Shown here piece after piece: positions 35,115 through 47,548 of a DNA stretch of 64,000 nt. Below the pieces are notes generated by a model. The model worked only from the letters and a program-made list of their open reading frames with translations. It ran no database searches and was not told where the DNA came from. The DNA comes from an uncultured Sphingomonas sp. Its GTDB lineage: Bacteria > Pseudomonadota > Alphaproteobacteria > Sphingomonadales > Sphingomonadaceae. The stretch lies in NCBI RefSeq assembly GCF_936927845.1, contig NZ_CAKZHV010000068.1, positions 124,001-188,000 on the forward strand. Direction: 5' to 3'. The position numbers and the translations under genes are program-made. Each line of letters begins with the position of its first letter. Within the stretch, counting starts at the first letter, position 1.

Positions 35115-37382
35115 GTGACGCGTTCTGATTTCCTCGCCGGGTGCGTGCTGCCGATCGCTGCCCTGTGCGCCACCGCGTCTGCCCCTGCGGCCGCGCAGTC
35201 GCTTGCCGACCGCGCGCCGACGCCCGACCCGGCGCTGAGCATCCCGGCCGACGGCGTGCAGACAGCGCCCGCGGCGGGCGACGATCAGGTGCAGTTCAGC
35301 TCGTCGTCGCTGGAATACGATTACAACGCCGACATCGTCACCGCACTCGGCGACGTGCGCATGACGCGCAGCGGTGAGAAGCTGCGTGCCGAAAAGGTAG
35401 TGTGGAACCGCAAGACTGGTCGCGTCGTCGCGAACGGCAACGTCGCAGTCACCAACCCGCAGGGCGACGTGGCTTACGGCGATTCGATCGAGCTGACCGA
35501 CACGTTGAAGGACGGCGTGATCGACAATCTGCTCGTCGTGCTGGAACGCGGCGGGCGGCTTGCCGCAGTGGACGGCCGCCGCGACGAGAACGGCACCTAT
35601 TTCCTCAACCGCGCCGCCTACTCGCCCTGCCCGGTCACCGACGCGAGCGGTTGCCCGAAGGAGCCGACGTGGAAGATCACCGCGGTCCGCGTCACCTATC
35701 GCCCCGACAACGATCGCGTCTATTTCGAGGGCGCGCGCTTCAACCTGTTCGGGCTCGCCAGCCCGCGCTTGCCGCGCTTCTCCACCAGCACTGCTGAATC
35801 GAACAGCACCGGGCTGCTGACGCCCGGCCTCGGCATCGACCGGCTGAACGGCGGCGAGCTGACGCTGCCGTTCAACATCGCGCTGGGCCAGAACCGCTCG
35901 CTGGTGATCGCGCCGCACCTTTTCACCAACGTCGTGCCGCTGCTGGAGGCGCATTACAGCGAGGTGAACACACTCGGCGCCTTCTCGATCGCCGGTTACG
36001 CGACATCGGGCCGGCGCAGCGAGGATCTGTCGGCAGGCTTCACCACCGCGACCGAGCGCGCGTTTCGCGGCTATCTCGATGGAACGATGCGGTTCCAGTT
36101 CACGCCCGAGTGGAGCCTGTCGGGTTCGCTGCGCCTGTCGACCGACCGCACTTTCACGCGGCGCTATGACATTTCCGACGACGATCGCCTGCGCAGCACC
36201 TTCGCGCTCGAGCATATCGACGCCAACAGTTATTTCGCGGTGAGCGGCTGGGCGACGCAAACGCTGCGCGTGGGTGATCGCCAGTCGATGCAGCCGGTGG
36301 CGCTGCCCGAGATCGATTATCGCCGCCGCGTACAGGACGTGGCGGGCGGCGTGCTGTCGCTCCAGGCCAACACCCTCGCGATCGGGCGCAAGGCCGGACA
36401 AGACACGCAGCGCGCCTTCGCCAGCGCGGAGTGGAACCTGCGCCGCCTGACCAACTGGGGACAGGAGGTCACGCTGACCGCGTTCGCGCGCGGCGACGCC
36501 TACAACACCAGCGACACCGAAGCGACCGCAGTGGCCAGCTACCGCGGGCTCGACGGTTTCCAGACGCGCGCGATCGGCGCAGCGGCGATCGACGTCAAAT
36601 GGCCGTTCATCGGCGAGCTGTTCGGTGGGACGCAGCGCTGGACCCCGCGGGTGCAGATTGTCGCCTCGCCGCATGTCGCCAATCTGCGCGTGCCGAACGA
36701 GGATTCGCGCGCGGTCGACCTGGAGGATTCGAACCTTTTCGCGCTTAATCGCTTTCCCGGCTACGATCGCTGGGAGGATTCGTCGCGCATCACCTACGGT
36801 GGCGAATGGGCGTTCGATCGCACCGGCCTGTCGATCGATGCAACCATCGGGCAAAGCTACCGCCTGGATTCGCGTCCCACCATCCTACCGAGCGGCACCG
36901 GACTGTCGGACAGTTTCTCTGACATCGTCGGGCGCACCAACGTCCGGCTGCGCGACTTCATCACGTTCACGCACCGCTATCGGCTCGACAAGGACAATCT
37001 GGCGGTGCGGCGCAACGAGGTCGACGCGACGGTCGGCTCGTACACCACCTATGCCACGGTCGGATATCTGCGGCTCAACCGCAACATCGACCCGATCGTC
37101 GGATTGCAGGACCGCGAGGAGGTTCGCTTCGCCGGCCGCGCGGCGTTCGCGCAATTCTGGTCGGTGTTCGGCTCGGCGGTGATCGATCTGACCGACCGCG
37201 CCGAGGACGTCTTGTCGTCGAGCAGCGGGTTCGATCCGATCCGCCACCGTTTGGGCGTCGCGTACGAGGACGATTGCCTGGAGCTCGGGCTCACGTGGCG
37301 GCGCGATTACCGCACCACCGGCGACATCCGCGCGGGCAACAGCTACCTGTTGACGCTAGCGTTCAAGGGGCTCGGGCGCTAA
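35115..37382 (+). CDS. lptD: LPS-assembly protein LptD
   Basis: Outer-membrane beta-barrel that inserts lipopolysaccharide into the outer leaflet, with LptE. 755 aa. A signal peptide spans residues 1-27 (ending AAAQ). The periplasmic OstA-like jellyroll follows (SSSLEYDYNADIVTALGDVRM, VVWNRKTGRVVANGNV). The barrel begins after about residue 200 with LPRFSTSTAESNSTGLLTPGLG. Cysteines that may form the LptD disulfides are visible in SPCPVTDASGCPKEP and near the C-terminus (EDDCLELGL). The start is a GTG at 35115 with GGGAG five bases upstream. It heads the conserved order lptD-surA-pdxA-rsmA, also present in E. coli. Confidence 0.95.
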   Translation: MTRSDFLAGCVLPIAALCATASAPAAAQSLADRAPTPDPALSIPADGVQTAPAAGDDQVQFSSSSLEYDYNADIVTALGDVRMTRSGEKLRAEKVVWNRKTGRVVANGNVAVTNPQGDVAYGDSIELTDTLKDGVIDNLLVVLERGGRLAAVDGRRDENGTYFLNRAAYSPCPVTDASGCPKEPTWKITAVRVTYRPDNDRVYFEGARFNLFGLASPRLPRFSTSTAESNSTGLLTPGLGIDRLNGGELTLPFNIALGQNRSLVIAPHLFTNVVPLLEAHYSEVNTLGAFSIAGYATSGRRSEDLSAGFTTATERAFRGYLDGTMRFQFTPEWSLSGSLRLSTDRTFTRRYDISDDDRLRSTFALEHIDANSYFAVSGWATQTLRVGDRQSMQPVALPEIDYRRRVQDVAGGVLSLQANTLAIGRKAGQDTQRAFASAEWNLRRLTNWGQEVTLTAFARGDAYNTSDTEATAVASYRGLDGFQTRAIGAAAIDVKWPFIGELFGGTQRWTPRVQIVASPHVANLRVPNEDSRAVDLEDSNLFALNRFPGYDRWEDSSRITYGGEWAFDRTGLSIDATIGQSYRLDSRPTILPSGTGLSDSFSDIVGRTNVRLRDFITFTHRYRLDKDNLAVRRNEVDATVGSYTTYATVGYLRLNRNIDPIVGLQDREEVRFAGRAAFAQFWSVFGSAVIDLTDRAEDVLSSSSGFDPIRHRLGVAYEDDCLELGLTWRRDYRTTGDIRAGNSYLLTLAFKGLGR

Positions 37383-37458
37383 GCCGGGGTTCAGCAAGGC
37401 CGGGGCATGGCTACGGCAGGGCCGCGCGCGGCCATCATGGGAATTTGAGACGCTTGTG

Positions 37459-38817
37459 ATGACGAAGACGAGGGGCGCGCTGCTGACGCGCCGGGCGATG
37501 GCATCGCTCCTGGGATTGGCGATCACGGGTGCGGCTGTCGCGCAGACGGTCGACGATCAAACGCTGCCCGACAACACCGGGCTCAACATCCCTGCCAATC
37601 TGCAGATCTTCGGCAAGCTCGACCCGAACATCCGCAAGGCGACCGCAATCGTCAATGAAACGGTGATCACCGGCACCGACGTCGACCAGCGCGTGGCGCT
37701 GATCGCGGCTGCCAACAATGCGAAGCTGTCGGACGAGGATCGCGAGCGGTTGCGCCTGCAGGTGCTGCGTCAGCTGATCGACGAGACGCTGCAGATCCAG
37801 CAGGCGAAAACCGCCGATATCACGGTGTCGAAGGAAGAGATCGATCAGGCGATCGGCCGTGTCGCGCGCCAGTTCAACAAGTCTCCGACCGATTTCGCCG
37901 CCTGGTTGCGCGAACAGGGTTCGTCCGATCGCTCGATGCGTCGCCAGATCGAGGGCGAACTCGCCTGGAACCGCTACCTGCGCAAGCGGGTCGAGCCGTT
38001 CGTCAACGTCGGCGACGAGGAAGTGAAGGCGATCATCGATCGTCTGCAGGCGGCCAAGGGCACCGAGGAATACCACCTCGCCGAAATCTATCTGCCTGCG
38101 AACGTCGATCAGCAGGCGCAGGTGGAAGGACAGGCACGCCAGATCATCGGCGAGATCCAGAAGGCGCAGGCACCGTTCAGCTATTTCGCGCGCAACTATT
38201 CCGCCGCGACGACGCGCGCGGTCGGCGGCGATCTCGGCTGGGTACGCGCGGCGCAATTGCCCGAAGCGCTGTCGGCGGCGAGCCAGCAGATGCAGGTCGG
38301 CCAGGTGGCCGGGCCAATTCCGATCCCCGGTGGCTTCTCGATCATCTACCTGGTCGACAAGCGGCAGGTGCTGACCGCCGATCCGCGCGACGCGCGGCTC
38401 AGCCTGAAGCAGATGACGATCAAGTTCCCGCCGAACACGACGCAGGCGCAGGCAACCGCGCGCACCGCGCAGTTCGCGACCGAAATCCGCAAGCTGCAGG
38501 GCTGCGGGTCGGTCGAGAAGGTCGGGCAGGGGCTGAACGCCGAGGTGGTGCAGAACGACACCGTCCGCATCCGCGATCTGCCCGGGCCGCTGCAGGACAT
38601 CATGCTCAAGCTGCAGGTCGGTCAGGCCTCGCCGCCGTTCGGCTCGCCGAGCGAGGGTGTGCGCACGCTGGTGTTGTGCGGCCGCGACGATCCGGTGTCG
38701 GGCCAGCTGCCCGGCGCAGAGCAAATCCAGAATCAGCTCGAGCAGCAGCGCGTCAATCTGCGCGCGCAGCAGGCGCTGCGCGACCTACGGCGCGACGCGG
38801 TGATCGACTATCGCTGA
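37459..38817 (+). CDS. surA: Periplasmic peptidyl-prolyl isomerase / chaperone SurA-like
   Basis: Periplasmic chaperone that escorts outer-membrane proteins, including LptD, to the Bam complex. 452 aa. The signal peptide is residues 1-28. The SurA N-terminal chaperone domain runs about 40-195 (IVNETVITGTDVDQRVALI ... LLRQLIDETLQIQQ-like helices). One clear parvulin domain follows (HLAEIYLPAN ... GGDLGWVRAAQLPEAL ... GPIPIPGGFSIIYLVDKR), then a second, degenerate rotamase-like segment. I start at the ATG at 37459, preceded directly by an alternative GTG. A 14-bp GGCC-CGCGCG-type palindrome (37420-37433) lies in the gap after lptD. Confidence 0.92.
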   Translation: MTKTRGALLTRRAMASLLGLAITGAAVAQTVDDQTLPDNTGLNIPANLQIFGKLDPNIRKATAIVNETVITGTDVDQRVALIAAANNAKLSDEDRERLRLQVLRQLIDETLQIQQAKTADITVSKEEIDQAIGRVARQFNKSPTDFAAWLREQGSSDRSMRRQIEGELAWNRYLRKRVEPFVNVGDEEVKAIIDRLQAAKGTEEYHLAEIYLPANVDQQAQVEGQARQIIGEIQKAQAPFSYFARNYSAATTRAVGGDLGWVRAAQLPEALSAASQQMQVGQVAGPIPIPGGFSIIYLVDKRQVLTADPRDARLSLKQMTIKFPPNTTQAQATARTAQFATEIRKLQGCGSVEKVGQGLNAEVVQNDTVRIRDLPGPLQDIMLKLQVGQASPPFGSPSEGVRTLVLCGRDDPVSGQLPGAEQIQNQLEQQRVNLRAQQALRDLRRDAVIDYR

Positions 38818-38824
38818 CGCTGCC

Positions 38825-39826
38825 GTGACGCCGCTCGTCGTCGCGATGGGCGATCCGGCGGGCGTCGGCCCGGAGACGATCGCCAAGGCGTGGGAAGCGC
38901 GCGCGGCGCACGCCTTGCCGCCGTTCGTCGTGGTCGGGGACGCGAATGCCATTGCCGCAGTGTGGCGTGGGCCGATCGCGCGGATCGACGATCTGCGTGA
39001 CGCGAGCAGCGCCTTCCCCGATGCGTTGCCGGTGATGAGCATCCACGATGCCGGACCGGTCGCGCCGGGACATGCAACTCCCGATGGCGCGCGCGCGGCG
39101 TTCCACGCGCTCGAAACCGCGACCGGGCTGGCGCAATCGGGCGCCGCGCGCGCGCTGGTGACGGCGCCGGTCGGCAAGGCGCAATTGTATCACGTCGGCT
39201 TCACCCATCCGGGGCAGACCGAGTTCGTTGCCGAGCGCTGCGGTGTGTCGCGCGACAATGCGGTGATGATGCTTGCCGGACCGTCGCTGCGCGTCGTGCC
39301 GGTCACGACGCACGTCCCGCTTGCGGAGGTACCCGGCTTGCTGACGGTCGAGCTGATCGTCGCAAAGGCGCGGGTAACGGCGCGCGGGCTCACCAAGAAC
39401 TTCGGCATCGCGCGACCGCGCCTCGCCTTCGCCGGGCTCAACCCGCATGCCGGGGAGAGCGGTGCGCTCGGCCGCGAGGAGATCGAGGTGATCGAACCCG
39501 CGATCGCGCTGCTACGTGCCGAGGGGATCGATGCCGAGGGGCCGCTCGCTGCCGATACGATGTTCCACCCGCGTGCCCGCGCGCGCTACGACGCCGCGGT
39601 CTGTCCGTATCACGATCAGGCGCTGGTGCCGATCAAGACGCTGCACTTCGACGAAGGCGTCAACATCACGCTCGGGCTGCCGATCGTCCGTACCTCGCCC
39701 GACCACGGCACTGCGTTCGGCATCGCAGGGCAGAACAAGGCGCATCCGGGTGCAATGATCGCGGCGATCGCCATGGCGGACATGGCCGCGACCAATCGGC
39801 AGCGTTATGCCGCGGCGTGTACGTGA
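38825..39826 (+). CDS. pdxA: 4-hydroxythreonine-4-phosphate dehydrogenase
   Basis: NAD-dependent oxidative decarboxylation in the DXP-dependent vitamin B6 pathway. 333 aa. [18 protein letters not shown] is the start, [21 protein letters not shown] carries the first metal-binding histidine region, and [12 protein letters not shown] plus [23 protein letters not shown] are the other active-site segments. It starts with GTG 7 bases after surA and overlaps rsmA by 4 bases (GTGA) if rsmA starts at 39823. Confidence 0.95.
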   Translation: MTPLVVAMGDPAGVGPETIAKAWEARAAHALPPFVVVGDANAIAAVWRGPIARIDDLRDASSAFPDALPVMSIHDAGPVAPGHATPDGARAAFHALETATGLAQSGAARALVTAPVGKAQLYHVGFTHPGQTEFVAERCGVSRDNAVMMLAGPSLRVVPVTTHVPLAEVPGLLTVELIVAKARVTARGLTKNFGIARPRLAFAGLNPHAGESGALGREEIEVIEPAIALLRAEGIDAEGPLAADTMFHPRARARYDAAVCPYHDQALVPIKTLHFDEGVNITLGLPIVRTSPDHGTAFGIAGQNKAHPGAMIAAIAMADMAATNRQRYAAACT

Positions 39827-40650
39827 CCGCTCCCGCCGTCGATCTGCCGCCGCTGCGCGACGTGATCGCGCGGTTCGGCCTGAACGCGTCCAAGGCGCTG
39901 GGGCAGAATTTCCTGTTCGACGCGCAATTGCTCGGGCGTATCGCACGCATCCCGGGTGATCTCGACGACCGTGAGGTGCTGGAGATCGGGCCGGGTCCGG
40001 GCGGTCTGACGCGCGCGCTGTTGGCGACCGGAGCGCGGGTCACCGCGATCGAGCGCGACCGACGGTGTATCCCCGCACTCGCCGAGCTGGAGGCGGCATA
40101 TCCGGGCAAGCTGCGCGTGATCGAAGGCGACGCGACCGAGATCGACGCGCAATCGCTGTTCGAGGGCAAGCCGCACATCGTCTCCAACCTGCCGTACAAT
40201 GTCGGCACGCCGTTGCTGGTCGGCTGGCTGTCCGCCGAATGGCAGCCGTGGTGGCAATCGCTGACGCTGATGTTCCAGCGCGAGGTTGCCGATCGCATCG
40301 TGGCACCGGTGGCAAGCGACGCCTATGGGCGGCTGGCGGTGTTGTCGCAGTGGCGGTCGGTTGCGAAGCTCGCGATGCCGGTGCACCGCTCCGCCTTCAC
40401 TCCGCCACCCAAGGTGATGTCGGCGGTGGTGCACATCACCCCGGCAAAGGAACCCGCGGGCGTCCGGCTCGACATGCTGGAGCGCGTCACCGCGGCCGCG
40501 TTCGGGCAGCGGCGCAAGATGCTGCGGCAGAGCTTGCGCGGCGTCCCCGGCGCGCTGGATGCGTTGGAGGCCGAGGGGATCGATCCGACGCGGCGTGCGG
40601 AGACGGTGTCGGTACCTGAGTTCGTCGCGATCGCGCGACGGCTCAGCTGA
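39823..40650 (+). CDS. rsmA: 16S rRNA adenine(1518)/(1519)-N6 dimethyltransferase RsmA (KsgA)
   Basis: Dimethylates two adjacent adenines near the 3' end of 16S rRNA late in 30S assembly; loss gives kasugamycin resistance. About 275 aa. [10 protein letters not shown] is the N-terminal signature, [11 protein letters not shown] binds [14 protein letters not shown] is the catalytic motif IV, and [12 protein letters not shown] is in the C-terminal domain. The GTG at 39823 overlaps the pdxA stop; another GTG two codons upstream (39817) is possible. Confidence 0.95.
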   Translation: MTAPAVDLPPLRDVIARFGLNASKALGQNFLFDAQLLGRIARIPGDLDDREVLEIGPGPGGLTRALLATGARVTAIERDRRCIPALAELEAAYPGKLRVIEGDATEIDAQSLFEGKPHIVSNLPYNVGTPLLVGWLSAEWQPWWQSLTLMFQREVADRIVAPVASDAYGRLAVLSQWRSVAKLAMPVHRSAFTPPPKVMSAVVHITPAKEPAGVRLDMLERVTAAAFGQRRKMLRQSLRGVPGALDALEAEGIDPTRRAETVSVPEFVAIARRLS

Positions 40651-40677
40651 GCGACACCGCGACCGAGCCCGGCGGGA

Positions 40678-41196
40678 TCAGTCCTTGGTCACCGTCGTCG
40701 TGTTGACGCCGACCTGGGTCGCGACCAGCGCGGTGGCGATCGGTGGCGGGCCCTTGGCGATGCGCGCGGCGAGCGCGGTCGCTTGCGGGCACTGACCCTT
40801 GCAGAGCGTGCGGACGCGCGCGAGGTTCTGCTTGGCGCGCTCGACCGCGCCCTTGGCGACCATCGCCTCGCCCTGCCCGCTCAGCGCGTCGACGTCGTTG
40901 GGCTCCAGCAACAGCGCCTCGCGGTAGAGGCGGATCGCCTTGCCCGGCAGGCCGCGTGCCTCGGAGACACGGGCCAGCAGGACGAACGCCTGACGGTTGC
41001 GAGGATCGGCGGCGAGCGCGGTTTCGAGCAGGTCGGTCGCGCCGTCCAGATTGCCCGCGGCGCGCGCGGCCTCGGCCTCTTTCATGAGCGCGATGCTGCG
41101 CGGGTTGATCTGATCGTCGGGCCGCTGGCCATGGAGCGACGTGGAGATGGAGGCCGCTGCCAGCCCGAGCGCGACGGCGACGGAAGTAAAACGCAT
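40678..41196 (-). CDS. Exported TPR-repeat protein
   Basis: A 172-aa protein with a signal peptide (residues 1-23) and about two to three tetratricopeptide repeats (ARAAGNLDGATDLLETALAADPRNRQAFVLLARV, then GLPGKAIRLYREALLLEPNDVDALSGQG). A CKGQC pair of cysteines near residue 132 may form a disulfide. Such proteins are protein-protein adaptors in the periplasm; no partner is evident. The ATG at 41196 has GGAG six bases upstream. It follows the RsmB-like gene on the same strand by 33 bases. Confidence 0.83.
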   Translation of the reverse strand: MRFTSVAVALGLAAASISTSLHGQRPDDQINPRSIALMKEAEAARAAGNLDGATDLLETALAADPRNRQAFVLLARVSEARGLPGKAIRLYREALLLEPNDVDALSGQGEAMVAKGAVERAKQNLARVRTLCKGQCPQATALAARIAKGPPPIATALVATQVGVNTTTVTKD

Positions 41197-41229
41197 GATC
41201 GGCTCCAGCTTCGGCACTGTTTCAACGAA

Positions 41230-42405
41230 TTAGCATGGTGCCCGCAGGCGTGCGACAAAAAAGCCGTCGCTGCCGTCATGCGCCGGGGTCAGGCGAACAC
41301 CGTGCCCGTGCGCGCGCCCGAGCGGCAACGACAATCGCTCGGCTTGCCACGCTGGATGCGCGGCGAGAAAGGCGTCGATCTGGTCACGCCCTTCCGCGTC
41401 GAGAAGCGAGCAGACGATGTAGACGAGCGCACCGCCGGGCTTCACCAGCGGCGCACCGAGCGCGAGCACGTGGCGCTGCAATCCAACGAAGCGGTCGATC
41501 CGCGCCGGGGTCAGTCGCCAGCGCGCCTCCGGATTGCGGCGCCACGTGCCGGTGCCCGAGCATGGCGCATCGATCAGCACCGTGTCGGCTGTTCCAGCGA
41601 GCGGCGCGAGTGCGTCGCCCTCACGCCCGGCATCGAGCAGCTGGGTGTCGATGATCGACGCACCCGCTGCCGCGGCGCGAGGTTCGAGCCGGCGCAGACG
41701 CGCGCGGTCGACATCGGCGGCGATGATCCGCCCTTCATTCCCCATCGCGGCGGCAAGCGCTAGGCTCTTGCCCCCCGCCCCCGCGCACAGATCGACGATG
41801 GTCTGTCCGGGCACGGCCGCCGCCGCAAGCGTCACCGTTTGGCTTCCCGTGTCCTGCACCTCAAGCCGGCCGGTGAAGGCCGTGAGATCGCTGCCGGCGG
41901 GCAGCCGTAACGCGTCGGCGAGGCCGGTGATCGGTTGGGCGTCGGTCAGTTCGGGCGCGATCACATCGGGCGCGGTGCGCAGCGTATTGACGCGGATGTC
42001 GAGCGGCGCACGGTCGGTCAGCGCGCGCTGCTCGCCTGCGTCGAGCCCGGCGGCGAACAAGCGTTCCAGCAGCCAGGCAGGTGCGATCCCCGGCTCGGCG
42101 GTCGGCTCGCCGGAAGTGATCGGCGTGGGCGCGTGGGTCGAGCCATCGAAGGTTGCGGCGATCGCCGGATCGGTCTTGGCAAGCGCGACCATCGCGGCGC
42201 GGCCGCTCGCGGGACGCTCACCGAGCAGGCGGATCGCAGCATAGACGAGCTCGCGAACTGCGCGGCGGTCCTTTGATCCGGCATAGCGACGCTGCGCGAA
42301 ATAGCGCGCGATCAGCGTGTCGGCGGCAGCACCGTTGTCGGCGGCCGCGGCGATGATCGCGTCGAGCAGGTCGATCGCGGCCTGGGTCCGTGCGGCTGGG
42401 GTCAT
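41230..42405 (-). CDS. RsmB-family rRNA/tRNA cytosine-5 methyltransferase
   Basis: SAM-dependent m5C RNA methyltransferase, 391 aa. The C-terminal Rossmann domain has the SAM motif VDLCAGAGGKSLALA, the motif IV cysteine in DAPCSGTGTWRRNPE and the catalytic cysteine in VYIVCSLLDAEG (normally CS at this place). The N-terminal domain is a NusB-like helical region (RYFAQRRYAGSKDRRAVRELVYAAIRLL). RsmB modifies C967 of 16S rRNA in E. coli; this shorter alphaproteobacterial form may target another site. Confidence 0.87.
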   Translation of the reverse strand: MTPAARTQAAIDLLDAIIAAAADNGAAADTLIARYFAQRRYAGSKDRRAVRELVYAAIRLLGERPASGRAAMVALAKTDPAIAATFDGSTHAPTPITSGEPTAEPGIAPAWLLERLFAAGLDAGEQRALTDRAPLDIRVNTLRTAPDVIAPELTDAQPITGLADALRLPAGSDLTAFTGRLEVQDTGSQTVTLAAAAVPGQTIVDLCAGAGGKSLALAAAMGNEGRIIAADVDRARLRRLEPRAAAAGASIIDTQLLDAGREGDALAPLAGTADTVLIDAPCSGTGTWRRNPEARWRLTPARIDRFVGLQRHVLALGAPLVKPGGALVYIVCSLLDAEGRDQIDAFLAAHPAWQAERLSLPLGRAHGHGVRLTPAHDGSDGFFVARLRAPC

Positions 42406-42533
42406 CGGCTCACATCCGTCCGGAAGGTCACAAAGGTCGCAGCTCTACGCGTGCTCGCCCGCAGGTGCGCGCAAGGCGGTGCGCGCAACAAGTGCGATGA
42501 CAGCGTTCGCCGGTGTAGGACAGCGCAGCCGGA

Positions 42534-45153
<2,620 letters not shown>

Positions 45154-45157
<4 letters not shown>

Positions 45158-45627
45158 ACTGGGGCGACCTGAATGGCGCGGGCGCGTGGCTGATCGCGGC
45201 GCTGCTGCTCGGGATCGCCGAGCTGGTCGTGCCCGGCGTGTTCCTCGTCTTCGTCGCGGTGGCGGCGGCGATCGTCGGCGTGGCCCTGCTGGCACTGCCC
45301 GACCTGCCGCTCGCCGCGCAGATCGGCGCGTTCGCGGCGTGGAGCGCGGTTACCGTGCTGGTCGGGCGGCGCTGGTATCGCGACTATCCGGTCGAGGGCG
45401 ACGCGGCTCGGTTGAACGATCCCGCGGCGCGGCTGATCGGCGCGGTGGTGACGGTGGAGCGCGCGATCGAGCATGGCTCGGGGCGCGTGATCCTGGGTGA
45501 CGGTGTGTGGCCGGCGCGGGGACCCGAGCTGCCCGCGGGGGCGCGTGCGCGGGTGGTGGCGGTCGACGCGGGTGTGCTGGTCGTGGAGCCACTGGACGAG
45601 CGAGTCCCCTCGTTACCCCGGACTTGA
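45154..45627 (+). CDS. NfeD family protein, C-terminus encoded by a REP-like repeat
   Basis: A 157-aa membrane protein that partners with the SPFH protein. Three hydrophobic segments occupy residues 10-65 ([35 protein letters not shown]), and a C-terminal OB-fold ([27 protein letters not shown]) follows. This is the short NfeD form without the protease domain. It overlaps the SPFH gene (ATGA). The last residues (VPSLPRT) and the TGA stop lie inside a palindromic repeat starting near 45611, so the natural end may have been changed by repeat insertion. Confidence 0.88.
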
Positions 45628-45694
45628 TCCGGGATCCTGCTCCCTAGCTCGGTTCGCCAGAAGAAGCGGGATCCCGGGTCAAGCCCGGGATGAC
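45617..45694. repeat. REP-like composite palindrome between convergent genes
   Basis: Two hairpins face each other. CCCGGA...TCCGGG (45617-45633, 5-base loop) and TCCCGGG...CCCGGGA (45672-45690, 5-base loop) are near inverted copies of one another. The 37 bases 45658-45694 recur with 5 mismatches at 54542-54578. The element fills the gap between nfeD and mccA and may act as a bidirectional terminator. Confidence 0.72.
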
Positions 45695-45698
45695 AGGT

Positions 45699-47543
45699 TC
45701 AGCCGGCGACCGCCTCGATCCGCGCCAGCAGCGCGCCCTCGGTCACCTGCCCGCCGGCCTCGGCGTTGAGTTCGGCGACGGTGCCGTCGAACGGCGCGAC
45801 GAGGCTGTGCTCCATCTTCATCGCCTCAAGCGTCAGCAGCTTCTGCCCCTTGGTGACGCTCGCGCCCGCCGCAACCTCGACAGCGATGACGCGGCCGGGC
45901 ATCGGCGACAGGATCGCGCCGTCACCTGCCCCACCCGCTGCCGCGCCACTCGCGCGGAACGGGGCGAGCGCCCAGGTCTGCCCGCCCTCGCTGATCAGCA
46001 CGCTGGTGGTGACCGCTTCCTCCGCCTCCTCGGCGTCGGTGAAGTCGATGTCCACGCCCTCGCCATCGAGCAGGAAACGGGCGGCGCGGCGCGGGCTCGC
46101 GTTCAAGCGGAAGCCGGCGAGCAGCGCGGGACCGGCGAGTTCGGCAGCGGCGGCGGTCAGCGCTTCCTCGCTCGGATAGGCGGGCGGCATCAGCGCGTCG
46201 CCCTCGCGCGCGATCAACCCGGTGTCGACGCGGCCGGCGGCGAAATCGGGATGGTCGAGCGCCTCGACCAGGAAGCCCGCGTTGGAGCGGACCGGCCACA
46301 CCACCGCCTCGTCGAGCGCGTCGGCGAGCCGCTCGCGCGCGTCCTCGCGCGTTTCGCCGTGCGCGGTCAGCTTGGCGATCATCGGATCGTAGAAGGGCGA
46401 GATGACGCTGCCCTGCTCGACGCCGGTGTCGACGCGGACGTCATTGCCGAGGTCGAACGCCTCCAGCGTGCCGATCGAAGGCAGGAAGCCCTTGGCCGGA
46501 TCCTCGGCGTAGAGCCGCGCCTCGATCGCATGACCGGTGATGGTGAACTCGTCCTGCGTGCAAGGCAGCGGCTCGCCGCTCGCGACGCGGAGCTGCCATT
46601 CGACCAGGTCCTGCCCGGTGATCGCCTCGGTCACCGGATGCTCGACCTGAAGGCGGGTGTTCATCTCCATGAACCAGATGCGATCGGCGCGCAGGCCCTC
46701 GCTCGCGTCCGCGATGAACTCGATCGTGCCCGCGCCGACGTAATCGACCGCATGCGCCGCCTTGACCGCCGCGGCGCAGACCGCGGCGCGGGTCGCCTCG
46801 TCCATGCCGGGTGCGGGCGCTTCCTCGATCACCTTCTGGTGGCGGCGCTGGAGCGAGCAGTCGCGCTCGAACAGGTGAACGACGTGGCCGTGGCGGTCGC
46901 CGAACACCTGCACCTCGATGTGGCGCGGGCTCTGGATGTATTTCTCGATCAGCACGCGGTCGTCGCCGAACGAGGATGCCGCCTCGCGCTGGCACGATTG
47001 CAGCGCGTCGGCGAAGGCGGCGGCGTCGCCGACCTGCCGCATCCCCTTGCCGCCGCCGCCCGCGACCGCCTTGATGAGTACGGGGTAGCCGATCGCGTCC
47101 GCCTCGGCGCGCAGCCGCTCGGGCGACTGGTCGGCGCCGAGGTAGCCGGGCGTGACAGGCACGCCCGCTGCGATCATCCGCCCCTTGGCGGCGTCCTTCA
47201 GCCCCATCGCGCGGATGCTATCCGGGTTGGGTCCGACCCAGACGAGCCCGGCATCGAGCACGGCCTGTGCGAAATCCGCGTTCTCGGACAAGAAGCCGTA
47301 GCCGGGGTGGATCGCCTCCGCGCCCGTCTCGCGCGCGGCGGCGATGATCCGCTCGCCGACGAGATAGCTCTCGCGCGCCGGCGATGGGCCGATGTGGACC
47401 GCCTCGTCGGCCAGCCGTGCATGAAGCGCATCGGCGTCGGCATCGGAATATACCGCGACCGTACGGATGCCGAGCGCGCGCGCGGTGCGAATGATGCGGC
47501 AGGCGATCTCGCCGCGATTGGCGATGAGGAGCGATTGGATCAT
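45699..47543 (-). CDS. mccA: Methylcrotonyl-CoA carboxylase alpha subunit (biotin carboxylase + BCCP)
   Basis: Biotin-dependent carboxylase subunit that carboxylates its own biotin with ATP and bicarbonate for the leucine-degradation enzyme. 614 aa. The biotin carboxylase domain starts SLLIANRGEIACRIIRTAR, with GGGGKGMRQV as the ATP-grasp glycine loop and EMNTRLQVEHPVTE in the active site. The biotinyl domain at the C-terminus carries EAMKMEH, with biotin on K576. The context (ivd and mccB upstream) selects methylcrotonyl-CoA over propionyl- or acetyl-CoA. ATG 47543 is chosen; GTG 47552 overlaps the mccB stop and is an alternative. Confidence 0.92.
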   Translation of the reverse strand: MIQSLLIANRGEIACRIIRTARALGIRTVAVYSDADADALHARLADEAVHIGPSPARESYLVGERIIAAARETGAEAIHPGYGFLSENADFAQAVLDAGLVWVGPNPDSIRAMGLKDAAKGRMIAAGVPVTPGYLGADQSPERLRAEADAIGYPVLIKAVAGGGGKGMRQVGDAAAFADALQSCQREAASSFGDDRVLIEKYIQSPRHIEVQVFGDRHGHVVHLFERDCSLQRRHQKVIEEAPAPGMDEATRAAVCAAAVKAAHAVDYVGAGTIEFIADASEGLRADRIWFMEMNTRLQVEHPVTEAITGQDLVEWQLRVASGEPLPCTQDEFTITGHAIEARLYAEDPAKGFLPSIGTLEAFDLGNDVRVDTGVEQGSVISPFYDPMIAKLTAHGETREDARERLADALDEAVVWPVRSNAGFLVEALDHPDFAAGRVDTGLIAREGDALMPPAYPSEEALTAAAAELAGPALLAGFRLNASPRRAARFLLDGEGVDIDFTDAEEAEEAVTTSVLISEGGQTWALAPFRASGAAAGGAGDGAILSPMPGRVIAVEVAAGASVTKGQKLLTLEAMKMEHSLVAPFDGTVAELNAEAGGQVTEGALLARIEAVAG

Positions 47544-47548
47544 CTGGG

